Positions 1 through 6,551 of a DNA stretch of 64,000 nucleotides are shown piece by piece. Source of the stretch: an uncultured Acidobacteriia bacterium (GTDB taxonomy: Bacteria; Acidobacteriota; Terriglobia; Bryobacterales; Bryobacteraceae); contig CAIVPR010000185.1 of the NCBI GenBank assembly GCA_903907865.1, positions 1 through 64,000 of the forward strand. The letters are read 5' to 3'. The notes below the pieces were generated by a model. It was not told the origin of the DNA. It did not search any database and saw only the letters and a list, made by a program, of their open reading frames with translations. Position 1 is the first letter of the stretch, and each line of letters opens with the position of its first letter. The translations under genes were made by a program, and so were the position numbers.

Positions 1-2
1 AC

Positions 3-305
3 TGCCTCCGCGAAGGCCCTGCCACCACCACCACCGACCGCGGCCGCGTCACCGCCCGGTACACCGCCATCGCCGCCGCCGTCATCGACTTCCCCCACTG
101 CCGCGAGCAATTCAGGATCCCCCTCTTGGCCCCGCACCGCAACGCCTCCGCCTGCCGCTCATCCGGCTCGAACCCGAGCCGCAACCGCGCAAACTCCGCC
201 GCATCCATAGCCGTCCCCGCGGCCATCCCGCAATCGGGACCCGCCAAATCCACCAGCAACACCACCCGCACCGACGCCGGCACCGGCTCCCCGTCTATTA
301 AGTAA
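3..305 (+). CDS. C-terminal end of an unrecognised gene cut by the window edge
   Basis: The third forward frame stays open from the first bases to a TAA at 303-305, about 100 codons. Almost every codon ends in G or C, as in the clear genes of this window, which is the main reason to call it coding. The product is rich in Ala, Arg, Thr and Ser and has no motif that I recognise. The start lies outside the window. The other forward frame over this stretch reads as Pro/Ala/Ser low complexity and is less convincing. The strand could be wrong. No function is assigned. Confidence 0.3.
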   Translation, partial: CLREGPATTTTDRGRVTARYTAIAAAVIDFPHCREQFRIPLLAPHRNASACRSSGSNPSRNRANSAASIAVPAAIPQSGPAKSTSNTTRTDAGTGSPSIK

Positions 306-424
306 GGCCACATAATTCAACAAAACCAATACCACCCACCCCCCGCCATCCCGAACCACCCTTCCGCCAACCCCAACAAAACAAGCCAAATATAATCCAA
401 AAAACTTGTGACCGCGTCCGTGTG

Positions 425-438
425 GGGCATTTTTGCCC
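425..438. repeat. GTGTGGGGCA-type hairpin repeat, short copy
   Basis: GGGCA-TTTT-TGCCC follows GTGT, giving a 5-bp stem with a four-base loop. The same lead-in precedes the longer double-hairpin copies near 2612, 5011, 9476 and 10199. Confidence 0.45.
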
Positions 439-600
439 TGCCATGGCGCAACTCGGTGCCGGACTTAGCCAGGACAATCTGCGCCTTTTGATAAGGCCCT
501 GGTCATGGCTTTCAGCCGCATCATGCGCCGCGAGGCGCAGGCCTTCCTCTTCCTCCTCCGATCTCCAGCTCGCTTTCGTGGTGCACCCACTCCTGCGCGC

Positions 601-624
601 CGCGTCGAGAATCCTCTCGACGCG
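601..624. repeat. AATCCT-loop palindromic repeat, copy 1
   Basis: This is a perfect 9-bp stem, CGCGTCGAG against CTCGACGCG, around the loop AATCCT. A second copy at 2552-2573 has the same loop, but its stem has a G-C pair flipped to C-G, so pairing is kept. Confidence 0.55.
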
Positions 625-733
625 TGTTCCCATCTACGCCACTGTCTTTGTGGCAAGCATTGCATTGGTTCCAACGCTCTCCGTTGTATCTTCCAACGTT
701 TTCCGCTATCATCACAACTGGGGATACGCCACA

Positions 734-1225
734 ATGCCCACCATCACCGATTCCACAACCACCACGGAACGCCCAGCCGCCCTCAATCCTGCACCCCTGG
801 TCGCCAACCCGCTCGCCCTGATCCCCGGCCCCACATGGAATTCATTCGAGCAGTTCCGTCTCAAGGGCGGCGGCGCTTTGGAGGAAATCTCCCGCCATCA
901 GGTTGCGACCCTCCGCTCGAAGGCGGGCACTTTCCGAATCCTGCGCGACGAGGACTTTCAGTCCATTCTCGGCTTGGCCTCGGAAGTCCATCGCCTCAAA
1001 GGCGGCCTCAAGCTGATTCTTACAGCCGCCCGGGTCTACTCCAAATTCCGCGACGAGGAGCATAAGGACCTACTTATGGAGGCGGTTTCCGTCCTTGCCG
1101 GGCTCCCGGTCCTGCCGGAGCGGGCGGGGCACGCAGGATTCGAAATCACCTCGGATGAACAGGCATACTCGGAGTCGGACGATTTCGACTTGGCTTCCGC
1201 CCGGATTCCCAGGCCGGAACTATAG
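734..1225 (+). CDS. Hypothetical protein, 163 aa, first of three unknown genes facing the DISARM-like operon
   Basis: The product is not recognised. I start it at the ATG at 734 because the frame further upstream crosses the hairpin repeats and has no protein-like character. The N-terminus is Thr/Pro-rich. The middle, about residues 35-130, is a helix-rich region with many Leu, Arg and Glu. The C-terminus is acidic. There is no signal peptide or membrane segment. The stop is followed after 9 bases by the ATG of the next gene on the same strand, so the two are probably co-transcribed. The cluster converges on the methyltransferase gene of the defence operon. A role linked to that island is possible only by position. 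Confidence 0.6.
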   Translation: MPTITDSTTTTERPAALNPAPLVANPLALIPGPTWNSFEQFRLKGGGALEEISRHQVATLRSKAGTFRILRDEDFQSILGLASEVHRLKGGLKLILTAARVYSKFRDEEHKDLLMEAVSVLAGLPVLPERAGHAGFEITSDEQAYSESDDFDLASARIPRPEL

Positions 1226-1234
1226 CAACTACGT

Positions 1235-1891
1235 ATGCCGAATTCACCGTTGGCTTCTCTGGAACGCGAACTCCGCACCCTCTCCCACAGCGAGGACGCC
1301 ATCCGCGTAGTCCAAACATTCTCCGCAAGCCTCGGCAAGACCAAAATAAGGCTAGACACTTTCAATCAGACGAACGCTTTGGTACGCCGCCCGGTTGACC
1401 CAGTCGAAGCTGCCGCGTTTGGCTTCGACACTGACGAAGACAAGTTTGTGCTTCTCCAAGGCGACATCGTCACTACGGACTGTGCCTACTTCCTCGGAGA
1501 ACGCGTCACCGGCAGCCCGCTCTACGCCGTCTTGAACTCGTCGTGCGACCTCGTTCCGAACCGCAAGCGCTACGCATCCCTGCTTCGCATTTCGCAACTG
1601 AGACGCTCCGAGGCTTTGGCCCTCGAAAAGCTCGGGGTCCTTCTGAAATTCAGCCGCCGTGACTCGATGTACCTGCCGTCCCTGCCCCGGGACGCCGACG
1701 ATGTGGTTGCCAATGCCATCCAGTTCGATGGCGTCTGCCAGATTGAGAGCGCGGACTTGATGCTGGCAACTAGGATCGCGTCGCTGTCTCTTGTAGGGTG
1801 GCGCATCTTCGGGGCCATCACTCGGTCGGTCTATGCGAGGGCAAATCCAAGGGAGATCGAGTTCCGCGCCCGGATTGAATCTGAACCATAA
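1235..1891 (+). CDS. Hypothetical protein, 218 aa, with a QGDI...SSCDL pattern
   Basis: The family is not recognised. Near residues 70-110 there is a beta-rich stretch containing QGDIVTTDCAYFLGE and then LNSSCDLVPNR. This pattern of a Gly-Asp turn followed by a conserved Cys-Asp resembles uncharacterised small proteins sometimes found beside defence genes, but I cannot name the family. The protein is soluble, with no signal peptide or membrane helix. It sits 9 bases after the preceding gene and 28 bases before the next, all on the plus strand, which suggests a three-gene operon. Codon use is like the neighbours. Confidence 0.65.
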   Translation: MPNSPLASLERELRTLSHSEDAIRVVQTFSASLGKTKIRLDTFNQTNALVRRPVDPVEAAAFGFDTDEDKFVLLQGDIVTTDCAYFLGERVTGSPLYAVLNSSCDLVPNRKRYASLLRISQLRRSEALALEKLGVLLKFSRRDSMYLPSLPRDADDVVANAIQFDGVCQIESADLMLATRIASLSLVGWRIFGAITRSVYARANPREIEFRARIESEP

Positions 1892-1919
1892 CGGAAGCCC
1901 TTCTGGAGAAGGACCTGCG

Positions 1920-2476
1920 ATGACACTCGAACAACGCAAAGCCACATTCCAACTCATCAAGAAACCGCGCCCGGCGCTCCCGTTTGAAGACCGTTCCTTC
2001 GACACGCCCAGCCAGGCGACGCTCTTTCCCATGGAGGAACCCGACCTGCTCATCTTCCTCTACTTCCCATTCGTTACTGCGGAGGAGTTTACCCGGACCC
2101 TCGAACTTGCCCGCCCCGCAGCAGTCCTCAAGTTGCGCCGCTCCCGCGCTTCGACTTCGGCCACCTCAACCGCCAGCAGGTCTTTCGCATCTTCGACGCG
2201 ATCCATTCCACCTATTACGACCTGGGCCCCATGGAATCCTCTGCGGACCGGTATGCCTCCGACCCTGTACAACTGGTCGGTGCTTTCCTGCGCTCTGCCG
2301 GCACTCCGCCAAAAGGTCCCGTCTTGATTCTGTTGAACCAAAAAGGCCTCGAACTCGACGACTCCATCCCTGCCGACATCACCGGCTTGTTCGCCACAGC
2401 GTCCAACCACCCATGGAGAACCTACACCGTACTGGATTCCCGGACACGGGAAGCTATAGCTGTTTCCTCCGCCTAG
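1920..2476 (+). pseudogene. Hypothetical gene split by one frameshift
   Basis: The 5' part starts at the ATG at 1920, with GGAGAAGG just upstream. It reads well to about 2130 (DLLIFLYFPFVTAEEFTRTL). The sensible reading then moves to another frame, giving PRFDFGHLNRQQVFRIFDAI and a well-behaved protein to the TAG at 2476. The total length of 557 bases is one short of a multiple of three, so one lost base between about 2130 and 2150 explains it. Joined, the product is about 185 aa, soluble and alpha/beta in character, with a hydrophobic strand (VLILLNQKGLEL) near the C-terminus. No known family is recognised. It may be a decayed gene or a sequencing error. Confidence 0.6.
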
Positions 2477-2532
2477 ACCATTTCCTGTCTACTGCAGACC
2501 CCAAATCTTCGGAGCTTGCGCCGACCCGTGGC

Positions 2533-2573
2533 GCACGCAATCTTGCGTGCCGCGTCGACAATCCTGTCGACGC
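2533..2573. repeat. AATCCT-loop repeat, copy 2, with a second hairpin
   Basis: Two adjacent perfect hairpins are present: GCACGCAA-TC-TTGCGTGC at 2533-2550 and GCGTCGAC-AATCCT-GTCGACGC at 2552-2573. The flanks (GTGG before, TGTTC after) match copy 1 near 600. Confidence 0.6.
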
Positions 2574-2611
2574 CTGTTCTTCGTTTGCTTGCGACTCCAC
2601 TGGAGTGTAGG

Positions 2612-2647
2612 GCAGCCATTCTTGGCTGCGCGACCTTTTCAGGTCGC
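2612..2647. repeat. Double-hairpin repeat copy between the convergent clusters
   Basis: GCAGCCA-TTCT-TGGCTGC at 2612-2629 is directly followed by GCGACCT-TTTC-AGGTCGC at 2630-2647 and then CATAACC. The same two-stem design recurs at 9480-9516 and 10206-10253. Confidence 0.65.
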
Positions 2648-2675
2648 CATAACCGGATGCAGAGGTCACCCGAAC

Positions 2676-5600
2676 CTAGTCCGCCGCCACCTCGAACAAC
2701 TCACCGTTCTCCCCACCCTTCGTCCCCGCCCGCCGCGGCTTCTTCGCCTTCCCCGCAGCCGCCACCCTTTCCGCCGCCGCCCGCCGATGGTTTTCCTCCA
2801 GCAGCCGTCGCAGCAGTTCCTTCCGCGCCGCCGCCGACACGGTAAACCGCACCCGGTCGTGTTCCGCCAGCGTTTCCACCTCGTGGAAGTCGTGGCCCAG
2901 CTCCAGGTCCCGCCATCCGTACGCGTCCCGCACCGCCCTGTCCAGCTCGACATGCAATCGGCGCAGTTCCAGCAACCCCGCGTACCCCCGCACGGCCTCC
3001 TCCATCGGCTTCTTTGACACCTTCGCGACCTTCGCCGCCCCCAGGTCCCGTGCGTGGAACAGATTGTAGATGTCCGTCAGCCCCAGCCACAGCGACAGCA
3101 TCAGCCGCTTCCGGTGCTCGTGGTACCGCTCCCCCAGTGCCGCAAGGTCCGGGTTCGCCGTCTGCCACATCCCTTCGGGAAACGCGAACGTGTCGAAACA
3201 GTCCGACGGCGAGTACCGTAGCCTCGTCTCCAGCGCCCCGCTGTACTTGCGCGCCCAAACTTCGTGCACCGTCGACTGCACCACCGCGAACAGGTCCCAC
3301 CGGTCGGTTGTGAAAACCTTCAGAGTCTTCAGAAAAACAAAGTTTGTCGGGACGCGCGAGAATGACAGATACTTTGTCGTTACGGAACACACAAAGCAGT
3401 AGTTGTATTTCGCCAACTGTGCCCACATCTCTATGCGGGGTCGATAGAATTGCCACCAGCGTGCGGTGGCGTCCGGATCGCGCTGTCGCTCTCGCTCGGC
3501 CTTGACCAGCTTCTCGACTCGGTCAATTGCCGTCCTGTAGTAGGATGCGCGCTCCAAGGACCAGTCGCGGAAGTTGATGATTGACCTTCCCGGCGCTAGA
3601 TTAGGAGCATTGTTTACTTCCTGCCCGTTCAGGGCTGGATAGATCACTTCGATACACTGAGGCTCTTCAGCCTCAATCCTAGCTGCCTCGTCATGCGTAA
3701 GGAGGAAACCGTCGCCGAGGAAGTCAATTCCCTGGAAGACGAACTCAGTGCACTCTCGAAGAGAATATACTTGAGCGCTAGCTGCTTCTGGCTCAAAGAA
3801 GGCGTTTATCGTCGGCACGCCGTGACCGTCCAGTTCCTTCCTACCACCCCAAGGGCCGCTATGAATCGCAATGAGGCACACGACCAACTTCGCTCTGCCC
3901 GGCCACCGAACGCCGCGGACAACCATATTGATCTCTCCGCCCCTTGAGATCACCTGATCGAGTCCGTCCCGTTGCACGCCGCCGTCTTTGATTGAGTTTG
4001 TCGTGATCAGGGCGGTGAAGGCGTTCGGTTTTAACAGCGAGGAAATCCGTTGAAGGAAGTACGCAACGATGTCGTTGAGACCTGCCGGGGCGTACTGCCA
4101 CTTGACATATCCGCAGAACGAATGGCCGTACTCACCACTCAAGCTCCCACCAAAATATGGTGGATTCCCCAGCACGCAGTCAAATCCGCCCGGCGCCACG
4201 ATATCCGGGAACTCCAAAAACCAATGGAAGAATCGCTTCTCCCGTGCCGTTGCCAACGCCATGGCTGTCTGCGACCCGTGCGGCAACAAACCATCCACCC
4301 AATACCGCCGGAACTGCGCGTCCGTCATCAGGTACGGGTCGTTCTCCGGCGTCTTCGGAATATAGAACTGCGCGATTGGCAGCGCCGCAATCGTCTCCAG
4401 CCGGTCCGTGTCCACACTCGCCGAAAACGCCAGGAACCGTTCCTTCTTGCGCTCGATCTCCTCCGGCGTCCGTTCCGGCAGCGCAGAGAGCGCCGTCCAC
4501 TCCTCCAACCGTCCATCCAACCGCTTTTGCATCGGAGCGGAAAGCCGCAACTGCCGTGTGTCCGCCCTGTCCCGCTTGTTGTCGTTCCGCCACTTTGCCG
4601 CCAGTTCCTTGTCATCCCCGGGCATGGTTGCGAACGCCTCGTTCGGGATCCCCTTGTCCAGTTCCTCCTGCCGCACAAAGCCGACAATCGCGTTCCCGCA
4701 CTTGATGTGGTGGTCGAGGAAATTCAGCGGCTGTCCCGGATTGTGCGCCTCCAGCCACAGCGCAACCTTGCACAGTTCCACCGCCAGCGGATTCAAGTCC
4801 ACCCCGTAGATGCAGTTCCGGATCACATCCCGCAGCGCCGCCCGGAACGCCGGTGGCGAGGGCTGGTCCTCACCCGTCCGCACCGAGGCCAACTCCGTAG
4901 CGATCCGCCGCGCCGCCGCCAACAGAATATGCCCCGATCCGCAAGCAATATCCGCCACCCGCAACCCCAGCAGCGCCTTCTCTGCCAAACTCTGCGAGCC
5001 CCCTCTGTTGTGGGGCAGGATGGCATCCTGCGACCGGGTCGCCGACACGGTCACGCGACCAGAGGTCGCGCTCCCTTCCTTACCCGCCTCCACCTTACCC
5101 GCCCCCAAACAATCCGCAATCAAATAATCCAACGAATGCCGGATCAGCGGCTGCACCAAATCATCCGGCGTATAGTGCGACCCCGTGGCCGCCCGCTCCC
5201 CGCCCTTCGCAAACCCGAAATCCACCTGCCCCTGAACCGTCGTGAACACAGCCCGGTATTCCAGCAGCCCCTCGTAGACAGACCCGAACTCCTCCACATT
5301 CAGCGCCGCGTAGTTCACCCGGATCAGACCCGTCCCCGGATGCTCGTAAAGACTCAACGCCCTCAGGCATCCCAGCAGCACATCGTTCCCCAACATGCAG
5401 CCCGAGATCCTGTCCAGCGCCAGAGGGCCGAACAAGTCCCCGCCCAGCGGAGCCAAACCCAGCTTCGCCCCCGTACCCCCGTCCGGCCCCAGACCGTCGA
5501 ACAGCCGGAACGTCGAAAGCAGCCCGATCCACAAGTCATGGTGGCGCGCATCGGCCAGATACCTGTGTTCCGCCAGCAGCCGCAGCCGCTGCACGCTGTA

Positions 5601-6551
5601 GTAGCGCCGGTAGATCTCCCGCTGCTTGGCGGGAACATCCGTCGGAAATACCAAGTCCCGCTCCTCGATCACCATCAGAAACAGCAACCGGTAAATCAAC
5701 CGCAACAGATTCTGGTAGTACTTTTCGGGCCGGACCGTGCCGTCCGCGACCGCCTCCCGCAATGCCCCGTTCGCCGGATGCGCCAGGAATCCGTTCCCGA
5801 AATCCCGGATTGCCTTTTCCACCGCCTTGCTCAGGCCCTCGCGGATCCGCGCCCCGGAGTCCAGCGAATCCTGGTGGTACCGCTCGATCCAGCTCTCTTT
5901 GGCCGTCTCGTTGCTGGAAGGCAGCCGCGTTGCGTGCAGCAACCGGTAAAGAATCGCGAAATCGGCATAGAGCCCGTCCGTGAAGATCCGGTCGAGGTCG
6001 AACTCCAGGTAGCTCAGCTTCACCAGCCGCGAACTGTCCCGCAGCAGCCGGAGCACCCGCCCGTTGGTCACGATTCCATACAACTGCTCGGTCAGGTTGA
6101 TGTATTCCTGTACCACCGCGTGCGCGGACATGCGGACGGTCGCATTTTCCGGTCGCTTGTCCAAGCCCGCCGGTTCCCGGTAGCCGACGATCTGGATCGG
6201 AGTCTGCGAACGGTTCACCGCCCGGTGCGAAATCGCGTAGAGCTTCCCGTTCAGTTCCTCGGACCGCGCTTGGAACTCCGTCTGGTAGCCCAGCACCGAA
6301 AGCAGCGGCACCACCCACTGCTGCCGCGTCTCCGACGTCGCGGGCGACTCCGTCCGCAGTCCATCCAGCTTCCGTTTGAAGATCCGCCAGTAGTCCTGTG
6401 CATCGGCCCATGCGCGGGCAATTTCGTCCTTCACCTTCGTGGAGGCGGGGAGTCCGAAATCCGCCGGCTTCTGACCCGGCTTGTACTCCATCTGCCCCAG
6501 GAAGTCGGGCGAGAGGATCGATCCCTCGATGCGGATGCCGGGATAGGTCAC
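2676..6551 (-). CDS. Eco57I/PglX-like adenine-specific DNA methyltransferase, DISARM class 1 DrmMI-like
   Basis: The 1291-aa product is the size of PglX/DrmMI-type N6-adenine methyltransferases. The SAM motif DIACGSGH is at about residues 534-541 and the catalytic NPPY at 796-799. The N-terminal 450 residues form the helical region usual in this family, and the C-terminal 500 would hold target recognition. The start is GTG and overlaps the stop of the SNF2 helicase gene upstream (GTGA), so the two are translationally coupled. About residues 486-520 come from a hairpin repeat absorbed in frame just before the SAM motif. Bases 3300-4100, coding for the part after NPPY, are AT-richer than the rest, which would fit exchange of the specificity domain. 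In DISARM the methylase marks self DNA; that role is inferred here. Confidence 0.85.
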   Translation of the reverse strand: MTYPGIRIEGSILSPDFLGQMEYKPGQKPADFGLPASTKVKDEIARAWADAQDYWRIFKRKLDGLRTESPATSETRQQWVVPLLSVLGYQTEFQARSEELNGKLYAISHRAVNRSQTPIQIVGYREPAGLDKRPENATVRMSAHAVVQEYINLTEQLYGIVTNGRVLRLLRDSSRLVKLSYLEFDLDRIFTDGLYADFAILYRLLHATRLPSSNETAKESWIERYHQDSLDSGARIREGLSKAVEKAIRDFGNGFLAHPANGALREAVADGTVRPEKYYQNLLRLIYRLLFLMVIEERDLVFPTDVPAKQREIYRRYYSVQRLRLLAEHRYLADARHHDLWIGLLSTFRLFDGLGPDGGTGAKLGLAPLGGDLFGPLALDRISGCMLGNDVLLGCLRALSLYEHPGTGLIRVNYAALNVEEFGSVYEGLLEYRAVFTTVQGQVDFGFAKGGERAATGSHYTPDDLVQPLIRHSLDYLIADCLGAGKVEAGKEGSATSGRVTVSATRSQDAILPHNRGGSQSLAEKALLGLRVADIACGSGHILLAAARRIATELASVRTGEDQPSPPAFRAALRDVIRNCIYGVDLNPLAVELCKVALWLEAHNPGQPLNFLDHHIKCGNAIVGFVRQEELDKGIPNEAFATMPGDDKELAAKWRNDNKRDRADTRQLRLSAPMQKRLDGRLEEWTALSALPERTPEEIERKKERFLAFSASVDTDRLETIAALPIAQFYIPKTPENDPYLMTDAQFRRYWVDGLLPHGSQTAMALATAREKRFFHWFLEFPDIVAPGGFDCVLGNPPYFGGSLSGEYGHSFCGYVKWQYAPAGLNDIVAYFLQRISSLLKPNAFTALITTNSIKDGGVQRDGLDQVISRGGEINMVVRGVRWPGRAKLVVCLIAIHSGPWGGRKELDGHGVPTINAFFEPEAASAQVYSLRECTEFVFQGIDFLGDGFLLTHDEAARIEAEEPQCIEVIYPALNGQEVNNAPNLAPGRSIINFRDWSLERASYYRTAIDRVEKLVKAERERQRDPDATARWWQFYRPRIEMWAQLAKYNYCFVCSVTTKYLSFSRVPTNFVFLKTLKVFTTDRWDLFAVVQSTVHEVWARKYSGALETRLRYSPSDCFDTFAFPEGMWQTANPDLAALGERYHEHRKRLMLSLWLGLTDIYNLFHARDLGAAKVAKVSKKPMEEAVRGYAGLLELRRLHVELDRAVRDAYGWRDLELGHDFHEVETLAEHDRVRFTVSAAARKELLRRLLEENHRRAAAERVAAAGKAKKPRRAGTKGGENGELFEVAAD
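5011..5070. repeat. Hairpin repeat copy lying inside the methyltransferase gene
   Basis: TGTGGGGCAGGAT leads into GCAGGAT-GGC-ATCCTGC (5015-5031), GCGACC-G-GGTCGC (5030-5042) and CGCGACC-AGA-GGTCGCG (5054-5070). The lead-in and the GCGACC stem match the intergenic copy at 2612-2647. The reading frame stays open through it. Confidence 0.6.

Larger units (their letters stand above)
306..733. other. Intergenic stretch with two hairpin repeats
   Basis: There is no convincing gene here. The forward frame of the next gene stays open upstream to 422, but that extension has no family character and runs through the repeats. The stretch holds an AT-rich segment at 300-410, a TTGTGACC motif near 405, a GTGTGGGGCA-type hairpin at 425-438 and the AATCCT-loop hairpin at 601-624. 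Confidence 0.5.

Noticed and set aside
422-733. N-terminal extension of the 734 gene
   Set aside because: The frame is open, but it crosses two hairpin repeats and has no protein-like pattern. The ATG at 734 is preferred.
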